Shown: positions 1-10,900 of the stretch, in pieces
Position numbering within the stretch: the first letter of the stretch is position 1
Layout: each line of letters begins with the position of its first letter
DNA from: Tritrichomonas musculus
Lineage: Eukaryota > Parabasalia > Tritrichomonadida > Tritrichomonadidae
DNA: 64,000 bases
Direction: 5' to 3'
Assembly: GCA_039105265.1 (NCBI GenBank)
Contig: JAPFFF010000005.1
Span: 7,115,501 to 7,179,500 of the forward strand
Program-made: the position numbers and the translations under genes
Notes under the pieces: model-generated
The model's input: only the letters and a program-made list of their open reading frames with translations
What the model was told of the DNA's origin: nothing
Database searches by the model: none

Positions 1-1129
1 ACCTCCATTTCAAATTTTAAATCATTCTATCTTTTTTATTAAACAATTTAAATGCATCATTCTTCATTAATAATATATTAGATAATTATCATAATATTAA
101 TCAAATTTTAAAAAAAATAATTCATATTTAAAATATAAAGATATGATTATTTTAAATTGAGAGGGAGGTAATGTTTTTTGAACAAGGTTTATTTGGTGCA
201 TTATTTTCAATTAAATCTTGAAGTTAAGCACAAATGTTTTTTTTTTTAAAATAAAAAGGAAATTTAAATTTTAGCATGAATACAATATGATTAATATAAA
301 TAAAATATAAAATATAAAATATAATAAAAGGAAATTAAGATAATGGCAAAAAAAAGATAGTCAACCAAAGTTTTTGTTATAATTAATTATTTGAAATGAT
401 ATAATTTCAAATGATTATTTTTTTACTATTCATAAATTTGTGTACAATAGAAAAATAAACCATAAAACCATAAAACGAATTATTTAAATCAAATATATCA
501 TATTTAAATTAATTATTAAAGTTTTTTATTAAAAAATGATTTTTTCAGTTTTTGAAAATAAAATGCCGATAAATAAAATTTGTAAATTTTATAGATACAT
601 AAATATAGTTAAATGAATTTAAACATATTATAATTAATTTCATTACATTATAAAATTACTTTATAAAAAATATTTAAAATATACTTTAAACTTGGTACAT
701 TCCAACAAAATTAAAGCAATAAACATTTGACAACATTTCTTAAAAAAAAAAATTTCGATAAATAAATTTTCTTTTTCCATATTTTTAATATAAAAATATT
801 ATTATATATATAAATTATTACATATATTATCAAATAAATTTAATATTTAACTTAAAATAGCATTAATATTTATATTAGCAAATATTTTTCATGCAATAAT
901 GATCTTTTTGGTATTGAATTAATTCATAATAATTGAATAAAATAAAATATATCGAATTTTCACAATTTAATACGTTAGTTTTTAAATTGAGGTTTTTCAA
1001 TCTATTATATTTTATTACTCAGAAAATTCAAATTAAGAATCTTTTTCATCGGTATAAGATTTTTTTCGTTAAAAAATTGAATTAAAAAATTTAAAATTTT
1101 CTTTGATCCCAAAACAAACTCGAATTTAA
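1..1129. other. AT-rich spacer, no gene seen
   Basis: This stretch is almost pure A+T with short homopolymer runs and stops in every frame. The only structure I noticed is a 9-bp perfect stem (ATTTGAAAT / ATTTCAAAT) near 389-413. No tRNA-like boxes or coding segments are visible. The last part must contain the promoter of the kinase starting at 1130, but I cannot identify a convincing initiator there. Confidence 0.6.
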
Positions 1130-3370
1130 ATGACAGAGAAACGAGCCATTTTTCAATCAGTTCGATCTTCTCCGCTATATAGTTCATTTAATTGCACTCT
1201 TTCAACACCAACATTATCTGTAGCCACCAAAAAAAAAGCAAAAACAAATTGGAAAACTCAACCTTCAAGATTACGTCCTTATTTAATAGGCGAGCAGATT
1301 GGTGGAAACGAAATGTCAAAAATATTTTCTGCAATTCATTGCGTTAATTATTGCCCAGCCGCAATAAAAATGATCCCATTACGAAAACTTAAAAGGTCAT
1401 TTGCATATGGCCAACAAATAATGAATGCTGAGACCATTTTGGCTCCTTTACTTTTTCATCCTCATATTACACCAATTTATGAAACAATCCATTCAGAAAC
1501 TCATCTGATGCAAATAATGCAGCTTCTTGAAAATGGAAATTTATATTGCTTACTAGCCCAAATTGCTGAAATGAGATACGAGAAACAAATGCAAAAACAG
1601 GCATCTCTCGAGCAAATTCTTTCTCAACAAAATATCAAAAATGAAGATTCGCATTCTAATAGTACAAGCAATATATCAAATGATGAGGACATCGAGATAA
1701 ATCAAAAAGAAACTTTAGCCGATGAAGAACTTACAGATTTTGAACTTTCATATGATCAAAAACTTGACTTTGTTGATCAAATTTTATCCGCTGTTGAATA
1801 TCTCCATTCACATTTTATTTGCCATCGTGACATAAAACTTGACAACATCCTTCTCGATAAAAATATGACCAATGTTAAACTTTGTGATTTTGGGTTTTCT
1901 GCAATCTCGCTTCCATCAAAACCAGTTAGTGGGCTATTCGGATCTTTTGGATATGCTGCTCCTGAAGTGATTGAAAACAAACATCCGTATGATGGAATTG
2001 CAGCTGATATGTGGAGTTTAGGTGTTCTCATATTTGTAATTTTTGCGGAAAGATTTCCTTTTGACATTGAACCAGACAATGAGCAAACAGATCAAGATAT
2101 TGAATCCGAGGATACAGAAAGCGAGACTAATTATAATCTTATCTTTAATGAATTTGAAAACGATAAACAAAATAGTTCGATAATGTCGCAATCTTCATCG
2201 TGCTCATGCTCGTCATTTTCTTCAAGAAATGGTTCTGTTCTTCATCAAACACAATCATCTGAATGCATTAATATCCTCAGCTATTTTGAAGATATCATCA
2301 AACAAATCGATTATTCTGGAATCCCAGATTCTATTATATCAATTATTCAAAGTCTTTTTGTCATTGATCCCAAAAAAAGGGCAACATGCCATCAAATCCG
2401 TCAAAACCCAGTTTTTAATTCTCTTCAGCATCGCATTATTAACAAAATCAATAATTCACAAGATAAAAACATTTATGATAATAACGCTGACAAACAATTT
2501 CACATTGACTTAAATCCTATTTTGGAGAAAGAAGCATTAAAAGTTGTTGTAATGAGGATTGCCGAACTGAAAAAGAAAACAATAACTAAAGTCATGTCCA
2601 ACTTAAAATCTCCAGAAGAAAATGACGAGAAAGTTCTTTATAACTTAATTAAAAGCATTATCGATTTTGAAGGATATTTTTCATCTCCAAATAGCATATA
2701 CAATGAAATTTATGAACTTCCATTATCCTCAACTGACATTGAAAATATTTCAAGAAAAAATCAACAAGATCAAAAAAGTGACTCATCATCAAGTGATAAA
2801 GAAATTGAAATAGAAGAAAAAGGATATGTTCATGTTGAGTTCCCTGTCAAAAGGTATTATTCTGAAAGTGAAAATTCGAAGAGAAAAAGGCAAGCAAGGA
2901 ATAAAAGAGGTAATTCAATATCAACAAAACATCCTAAAAGCAACTCTTTTACAATTGCCCGTTCGAACTCATTTTCAACGCTTCAAAACTCTACTGATGA
3001 AAACTGTACAGAAACAAATAGTTTTTTACTTGCAAGTTCGTTTAGGACTATTAATGAACTAAAAACGTCCGAAACTGTAACCGTTTTCGGAGATCCCGCA
3101 AAAATCATGAATTCTATTGATAATTATTTAATCAAGAATCACTACAGCGTTTCAAATAATGTTGTTGGAGAGAGAAAGGCAGTCGCTTTAAGTGAAGAAG
3201 ATGAAGTAATTATTATTACAATTGAAATTGGAAAAAATCACTGTAACTTGGATCCGATGCTTTATTACGATGTAAAATTAGTTAGCAAAAGTGGAAAAAA
3301 GGAAGATTTTGAAGATGTTTGCTTTTTTATCAAATCAAGATTTGCCCTTCCTATTTTTGGCAATAATTAA
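1130..3370 (+). CDS. Serine/threonine protein kinase, CAMK/AMPK-like, with KA1-like C-terminus
   Basis: Predicted cytosolic Ser/Thr kinase of 746 aa. The kinase domain spans roughly residues 50-435. The ATP-binding lysine lies in AAIK (K80), the catalytic loop is HRDIKLDN (232-239), the metal-binding motif is DFG (253-255), and GSFGYAAPE closes the activation segment, so all key residues are present. Two acidic, Ser-rich inserts interrupt the fold: one of about 60 aa between the hinge and helix E (about 150-205), the other in the C-lobe (about 310-375). A Ser/Arg-rich linker follows. The last 95 residues or so (about 650-744) resemble a KA1 domain, the membrane- or autoinhibition-module of MARK/AMPK-type kinases, which supports the family call. 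The start is the first in-frame ATG. Substrate and pathway cannot be read from sequence. Confidence 0.88.
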   Translation: MTEKRAIFQSVRSSPLYSSFNCTLSTPTLSVATKKKAKTNWKTQPSRLRPYLIGEQIGGNEMSKIFSAIHCVNYCPAAIKMIPLRKLKRSFAYGQQIMNAETILAPLLFHPHITPIYETIHSETHLMQIMQLLENGNLYCLLAQIAEMRYEKQMQKQASLEQILSQQNIKNEDSHSNSTSNISNDEDIEINQKETLADEELTDFELSYDQKLDFVDQILSAVEYLHSHFICHRDIKLDNILLDKNMTNVKLCDFGFSAISLPSKPVSGLFGSFGYAAPEVIENKHPYDGIAADMWSLGVLIFVIFAERFPFDIEPDNEQTDQDIESEDTESETNYNLIFNEFENDKQNSSIMSQSSSCSCSSFSSRNGSVLHQTQSSECINILSYFEDIIKQIDYSGIPDSIISIIQSLFVIDPKKRATCHQIRQNPVFNSLQHRIINKINNSQDKNIYDNNADKQFHIDLNPILEKEALKVVVMRIAELKKKTITKVMSNLKSPEENDEKVLYNLIKSIIDFEGYFSSPNSIYNEIYELPLSSTDIENISRKNQQDQKSDSSSSDKEIEIEEKGYVHVEFPVKRYYSESENSKRKRQARNKRGNSISTKHPKSNSFTIARSNSFSTLQNSTDENCTETNSFLLASSFRTINELKTSETVTVFGDPAKIMNSIDNYLIKNHYSVSNNVVGERKAVALSEEDEVIIITIEIGKNHCNLDPMLYYDVKLVSKSGKKEDFEDVCFFIKSRFALPIFGNN

Positions 3371-3637
3371 TCAATTTGATAATTGTTTGTATGCTTGTTT
3401 CTCTATATATTTAATAAAAAAATTGAATGTGCAATTAAGTTTTATTATTTTTTTTTTTTTGATCGAAATTGGCTCATTCCTGAAATTTACATTGATTTTG
3501 AGAAAAATAATTAATTCTTTTATTTATTTAGAAAGTTCATAAAGCAATATGCGAAAATTTTAAAATGGATATTCAAAGATTCTCAAAAATTTAAATGGCT
3601 TCTGAAAAGTTTGTTTTTTTATAAAATTTTATACTAA

Positions 3638-4732
3638 ATGGAAATTACGATATGCGATCTAAATTTATTTCATGAAAAACTTGTTTTAGATCATGTGATA
3701 ACATGCAAAGAATTAAAGGATAAAATTTTCACTCAATTTGGACGTGATACATCCAATTGCACAATATATTTTGACCAAATGCCGATTGAAGATAACAAAA
3801 TTATACAACTTGATTCTACGAAGCCATTTGTTATTATTGATGGCGATATTGAAAAAATTAAAAGTCAAATAGATTGCCGAAATTCTTATTATCCGACTCC
3901 ACGTTTTCAACCGGATCAAAAATATAAAATTGCTGAGAGATATCCACATTTTGCATTAATAGTTAATCGACGCGACATGGACTCTAATAGCGACGATTCA
4001 ACTGACGACGAAGTTCCAGATGATGAAGATAATTTTTTTTATCTTCCGAACGATGAAAACAGTAGTGATACAAATAATGAAAATACTGACGAGCAAACAG
4101 AACTTGAAGGATTTAATCGAAATGAATCGGAATCAGAAAGCGAAAGAAATAATAGTAGCAGCGATAATTATGAAAATGATCTTGATGGTGACAACACTTC
4201 AGTAGATAATCGCCGTAATCACTTATTATATTTAATTTCACAAAATCAAAATAGTTCCAACCACGAAAATCATCCTTTTTCAGGAAACGATTTTGACATT
4301 TTTCAACCTTCAAGCTCTACATTTGCTGCATCACCATTTCATTTTCTAATTCATCAAGTTCCTTCAATTTCTAGTCAATCACGCAATTCTCAAAGGCAAT
4401 CTCAGCAACAAGTAGCTTCTCAAACGGTACCACAAATAATGGATTTAATTGGCTTACAAGATGATGATGGCATTATTTTTGATGAAATAGATAACGTTGA
4501 AAATGAAAATGATGAAGATGAGAATGAAGATGAAGATGAAAATGAAAATGAAAATGGGAATGAAAATGAAGGTAATGAACGACTACAAATCAATTTTACA
4601 AGTGAAGAGAGAGAGACTGTTAGAAGAATTTGCGCTGAAAACCCCAGATTTGACAGATATACAATAATTCAAGTGTTTGAAGCTTGCGGGAGAGATGCTG
4701 AAACGACAACTCAATGTTTAAGCACAATGTAA
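3638..4732 (+). CDS. UBL-UBA protein, Rad23/ubiquilin-like shuttle factor
   Basis: 364-aa acidic protein. Residues 1-75 look like a ubiquitin-like fold (MEITICDLN, then an ELKDKIF helix and a short strand ending FVIID). The C-terminal 45 residues or so look like a UBA domain: a SEERETVRRI helix, then IIQVFEACGRDAETT, which closely resembles the IQAYFACDKNEE helix of Rad23 UBA domains. Between them lie long Asp/Glu/Asn/Ser-rich segments, including an ENE-type acidic repeat near residues 285-315. By family knowledge, proteins with this N- and C-terminal pairing carry ubiquitinated cargo to the proteasome. No Rad4/XPC-binding (STI1-like) domain is obvious, so it could be a lineage-specific UBL-UBA protein rather than true Rad23. 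Confidence 0.7.
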   Translation: MEITICDLNLFHEKLVLDHVITCKELKDKIFTQFGRDTSNCTIYFDQMPIEDNKIIQLDSTKPFVIIDGDIEKIKSQIDCRNSYYPTPRFQPDQKYKIAERYPHFALIVNRRDMDSNSDDSTDDEVPDDEDNFFYLPNDENSSDTNNENTDEQTELEGFNRNESESESERNNSSSDNYENDLDGDNTSVDNRRNHLLYLISQNQNSSNHENHPFSGNDFDIFQPSSSTFAASPFHFLIHQVPSISSQSRNSQRQSQQQVASQTVPQIMDLIGLQDDDGIIFDEIDNVENENDEDENEDEDENENENGNENEGNERLQINFTSEERETVRRICAENPRFDRYTIIQVFEACGRDAETTTQCLSTM

Positions 4733-4970
4733 ATTAGTATTTTTTAATTGTATTTTCATATATTTATTGATTTTTATTAAAGATAGATACATATATTTAA
4801 CTTATATATTACTTCAATCTTTTAATTGTTCATGTAAATATATTAAAATTTGTAAATAATGAATCAACAACAATAAATAATTAATATTAAATTTTTTTTA
4901 GTAAACAAAAATAAATAATAATGAAATACTTAATATATTAACATTTTAACCAAACTGGAATAAATGCAAT

Positions 4971-7900
4971 TTATTCCTTTTTAGTGCTTGAACTCATAAC
5001 ATGATTTCTGTATTGTGTAAACAAATCAGGGGCCCTTTCTTTTTTCCTTTTCTGCTTTTGTTGTTGTTGCTTCATTTGTTGAGTTTGCTGGTACATTATT
5101 CTTTCTCTATGAATTGTTGAAGCAAGTGGTGAAGAAGGATGCGAAGATGGTGGCCATTCGAATGCCATAGAATAATTTTCAGAGACTTCTATCTCTTTAC
5201 CAATTTGATTCAAACGAGCTTGAAGAGCTTTATTTATATCTTTTTGCATTTCTATCTTTCTGAGTAATTCTCTTCTTTCAGACATTTGCTTTAGAGAGTA
5301 ATTATTTGTACCTGGATTTGATGATACATTGTTCCTGAAAGATGAATATGATAGAGAATTATTCTTCGATGATAAAATGTAGCTGCTATCGTTAATTGTG
5401 GCAGATGTAGAGGTGGAAGGAAGAGAAACTTGTTTTTGCATATTTTGATTAGCATTCTTAACTCGCGACTTCCAAAAATTGAAATATTTGCAAACAAAAA
5501 GTTGACTGGTTGGAATGATTTGCGATCTTCCTTTTTGATGAATATATTGAGAATCAGATTTTAAGCGATATTCTGAATCAGGCTCAGGGCGTGACGAAGA
5601 AGCATTATCTTGTGTCATATTTAAGTATGAGTTCGAATATTTCATGCTGGGATTGATTGATGAACTAAAAGCAGCACTAGTTGCAGCTCTTGAACTTGAA
5701 GCTTCATCGTTATCATCATCATCTTCTTCAAATTCATCATTTAAAAGATCACTATTTGATTCAGAGAAAGTTCCAAATACCTGATTCTTTTTATTTGAAT
5801 AAATGCTATCCGACGTGCTTTGATTTGATGCTGAATTTTTGCGATGTGCATTTACAAATCGAACTTGATGTTGTGATTCATTTTCTGTTGATTGGTCATG
5901 TGAAATAAAACCATTGTCATTATCTTGACTGATAATATTATTAAAACTATTGTTTGTACTGAAAATAATATCCTGCTTTTTGTTTTGCTTGCTTTGCTTC
6001 AACGTTAACTTTTGCTGTGGCTGAGCTGAATCATATGCTCCACCATGAGAAGCATCAAACTTGGTGTCGTCACAAGAGTTAAGCCAATGCGGCTCATTTG
6101 ATTCCACATTTGTTGTGTCAATCCCACCATTCGAAGCATCAAATGCATTACTACCAAAGTTTGTTAAATCATTCTTAGAATCACTAATACGTTTATAATT
6201 ATAAGAAAATAAATTATCATTCTCATTTTCATTTTCATGGAAATCTCGAGATTCATCAGCATACGAATAATAATCTTCGTTATCAATTGTATTATTTCTA
6301 TGTAAATGATGATTTCGTTTTTGAGCTTTTGAAGAATCATTGATACTATCACGGGATTTCTGGGTATTTTGATTTTTACTCTTCGTTTGATAAAAAGAAT
6401 CAAATTCTGGTTCTTGATCAAAACGATTTTGAAAAGAAGAGTTTGGATATTCAGGTGATTGAAGAGGCGTCGTTACAAAACCACCACTTTCTGCATCAAA
6501 TTTGGTTCCATCAACAAAATCATCAAGTTGAGGTTGATTAGATTGATTTTGCTTTTGCTTTTGCTTTGACTTTTGATGTTGCTTTTTATGCCCTTTGTTT
6601 GATGACATTGATTCACCTCTTGATGCGTCATAGGCCATATCATCAATTTCGCCATTAATCAAATGATCTGTATCGATTTCGTCTTCATTACTATCATTAG
6701 CTTCTTTTCTTATTGAATCTTTATTTTTGCTTTTATTCGAAGATGAAACTTGATCGAAATTGAATAAAATTGATCGTTTATGCTGCTTGCTAACATTATT
6801 TTCTTGTTCCTGCTTTTGAGGTTCTGTTATCTTTCGAATTGATTGGGGAACCAAATTCATCATCTTTCTCTGAAAAGAGTCGCTATCTTCACTCAGATTT
6901 GCATCAAGTAAGTCCAAATCGTTGATATTTTTTTTGCTGTTGTTTTGGTCATTAGCATCACTTATATCATCATTATCATCAACACCATTTTTATCTTGAT
7001 TTCTAAAATCAGTAGGTATGATATTTGAATTTGGGAAATTATAGTTATCTGTGTTTTCTTCAGAATTATTTAACTTTTCCGAAGAAGCAAAAGCACCAAA
7101 GCGTAAATCAGATGAAGCATTTGTAAATGGAAAACCGTTACCATCATTGTTATCAATATCGAAATTATCTCTAACATTTTTAATATGATTTGGAGATTTA
7201 GGACTATTTTTTTGTTCTATTTTACTATTTTCGTTATTGGTATCAATTTCATCAACGCTATAGTCAAAACCGTTATCTTCAACTAAACTTTTATGATTAT
7301 CTTGAATGGCTTGCTTATTTGAGAACTGTCTTTGCTGCTCTTCTTCTTCTTCCTCCTCCTCTTTGCCTTCTTGCATTTTTTCATCAAGTGATAGAGTTGC
7401 AGTATTATCAACGTAATTATTCAAATCATTACTTTCATGGTCTTCAAAGCCATTTTCTTCTTCATCTTCTTCTCCAAAATCATATATCGAATCTCTATTT
7501 AATGAATCTTGGCTCAAAACATTTTTCTTAGCCGGATCATAATCTTTTTGATGATCATCATGATTTTCTTTATGATTTTCATTTTGGTTTTGATTTTTAT
7601 TATTATTGGAATTCTTTGAATTTTTTGTTCTTCCTTTATGATTATTTGATTCATTATCATCATCATCAGGTCCGCTTTCTAAGTATTCAGCACATTCGCT
7701 TGATGATCTACAATTTTCTTTTGCTATTGATATTGGCGTATTTGAGCTGACAACAATTGAACATTTCTTTGGAGATGAGAAATCTTTCTTAGATTTTTTG
7801 TTTATATCTTCCTCTTCTTCTTCTTCCTCTTTTTCACCTGTTGACAAAAGTGGCTCTTGAAAGACGAAATTTCCAGCTGAAGAAGAAGGCGAGTATGAAT

Positions 7901-10900
7901 TGTTATTTTGATCATTTTGCTCAGAATTTCTATCTTTTGACTTATTTGAAGCCTTTGATCTTGAATATTCTTTGGTGACTGAAGCATCAGTTTTTATAGA
8001 TTGTTCTGTTTGATCTTTGCTTGAATTTATAACCTCATCATTTAATTCCTCCTCTTCTTCCTCAATTTCAAACTCATTTTCTTGATGAAATTGATCTTCT
8101 TGTTCTGGATAATTATTTTTATCATCTTTTTTATTAAAAGATTGATTAAAGATTGAATTTTCTTTCTCCTTCTCTTTTTCTTTTTGGTCGTCATTACTAA
8201 CATTTTCAATATTTTTGTTTTCATCTCCTTTGATCTTTTTAATTCTTTTAGACGAAACATCAATGTTTTCATGTCTGTCTATATGATCTTCAGCTTCATT
8301 ATCAGAACTTCCACTAGAGAAAATTTCATCTTCAAATGAAATAATTGGATTCATATCAATTGGAATGATTGGTTGAACAACTTCTTCTTCTTCTTGCCCA
8401 ACTTGGTCGGATATTTCTTTTTCTTCATTTTGATAATAGCCATTTTCACCTTCGTTTTCATCTTCGAGTATTTCAGAAGAACTTTTATTTATATTTAATG
8501 TATCACATGATTTAACGATTTCTTGAAGGTCGGAATCTATATCACCATCTGATTCATTAGGACGATTACGTTGCTGTTTCTGCTGTTTTGGTGTTGATTG
8601 ACGTTTTTGATGCAATTGATCTCCTTTTTCATTAATCTGGTCAACCTGCTCATGATTTTGCTTCTCTTGGTTTTGCTGTCGAAGTAATCGGGCTTCATGT
8701 TCTTGCCTTTGCCTTTCCTGCTCTTTCTTTAATTCTTGTTCTTTTTGCTTTTGTAATCGTTCTCTCTCTTCTTTTTCTTTTTCCTGCTGCAATAATTGCT
8801 GCTGCCTTTGCTTTTCTTCCTGCTGTTTTCGCAATTTCTCTTTTTCTTCCTGTTCTTTTTGCTGCTGCAACAATTTCTGCTTCTTTTCTTTTTCTTGCTG
8901 CTTTCGCAGTTGCTCCTTCTCTTCTTGCTCCTTTTGTTCTCGTAACAATTGTTCTTTTCTTTGTTTTTCTTGCTCTTGTTGCTGTCGTAATAATTGCTCC
9001 TTCCTTTGTTTTTCTTGCTCTTGTTGCTGTCGTAATAATTGTTCCTTCCTTTGTTTTTCTTGCTCTTGTTGCTGTCGTAATAATTGTTCCTTCCTTTGTT
9101 TTTCTAGTTCTTGTTGCTGTTGTAATTTCTCTTTTTCTTCTTGCTCCTTTTGCTGCTGCAATAGCTGCTGTTGCTTTTGCCTTTCTATTTCTTGTTGCTT
9201 TCTTAATTGTTCTTGTTTTTGTTTTTGCTTTTCTTGCTCTTGCTGCTTTCTTAATTGTTCTTTTTGCTGTTGTATTTTAAGCTGCTTTTGTCTCTCCTGC
9301 TCTTGCTTTAGCTGTTGTAATTGCTTTTGCCTTTCTTGCTCTTTCTGCTGCTCCTGCTTTTGTTTTTCTAATTCTTGTTGCTTTCGTAATTTCTCTTTTT
9401 CTTCTTGCTCTTTTTGCTGCTTCAATTGCTCCTGCCTTTCTTGCTCCCGCTGTTTTTGTAATTGTTTTTGCTGCTCTTCTTGCTGCTCTAATTGCTTTTC
9501 AAGAAGTTCATTTTCTTGATCATTTACTTCTTCTTCTTCCTCAATTAAGCTATTAGGGTAATAATTAATATTTTGGCTTGCATTTTCATTTTCGTTATCA
9601 TTTTCAACTTCGAAATTATTATTATCTTTATTTAGATCTTCACTATTAATTAAACCATTATCAACTTCATGTGGGTGCTTAGTCTTGCTTTCATCATCTT
9701 TTTGGCGTTCCTTTTCAAAAAGGAATTCGTCTTCAATTTCATGCTGGCTAGGATTTTCGTCTTCATTTTCATCATTATTTCTCAATTTTGCATTCTTATT
9801 TGCTTTCATCTCTTTCTGTGGGGTTGTAAAATTATTTGATTTGTTGGGGTTGACTCCTGCAATTTTTTGATCTGGGCTGCTTTCAACGTTATTAGTGTTT
9901 CGTTTCTTTGAAACAGCTGGCGTTTTTGCTCTTCTAGTTGGAGCTTTTTGAGCAAATCCTGGTTTTTCTTCCCTGACTTCAGCTGAAGGAGTCATAGCGA
10001 TATTATAATTATCTTCAATTTCCTCTTCTTCTTCATTATCACCATCATAAGAGTATCTCTTATTTCGATTTACCGAATGCTTACTTCGCCTTTTCGGAGT
10101 GGTTGTTGGCGTTAAATTATACCCAATTGAAGCATCTATGCCTACCTTGTCTATATCCATACCACCAATTGCTCCCATCATTCTGAAAGATAAGGCCTGC
10201 AAATCATCTTGTTGGGCGACAAATTCATTGAAATCTTCCTCACCTTTCAAGTCTGAAAGTATAGAACGAAAAGTTTCTATATCATCATAAACAGTTAATG
10301 CATTTTCGGTTCCTTGTCTACTATTATCTTTACTATATGACTGCGGACTTTTAGAGGGTGTTGATGTTACAGAATGTTTTCGTGATGGAGAAGATGGTTG
10401 AGGTATAAATTTGATTAAGTTTGTAATAGAGTCCTCAATCAATGCATCACATCGAAGAACTTCAAGTCGAAGAAAGCTTATATAACCGTCATCGTTAAAT
10501 TTATTTTTTCTTAGTGAATTAGCTAATTCTACTTTATAAGATTTGTTATCTAAAATTTCTGAACGTTTGACTTTTATAGCTTCTTTAATAAAATCATAAA
10601 TAGGATTATTAGTCGGACGTGAAGATATAGAACGAGTTTGCTTTGAAGAAACTGATGCAGGTGAGCTACTTTTAACCAAAGCACTCCTATTTGATCTCGA
10701 CGGAGTATTTGAAGAAGAATTATTACGATTTCCGCGTTTAGAATCTTCTTGAACTATGATATTTTCTCTATTTGATATATCCAAAGCGTATTTAAAAACT
10801 TCATAAACAAAATTAATATGCATAATTTGTTCTAAAAGTTCAGCTTCATAATCAATATACTTTAAATCTTTAAATTCTAGGATTTCTTTCGTTCTTTTAC

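Noticed and set aside
1-180. Weak inverted similarity between the window start (ACCTCCATTTCAAATTTTAA) and about 153-176
   Set aside because: Only about three quarters of positions match in very AT-rich DNA, so element ends cannot be claimed.
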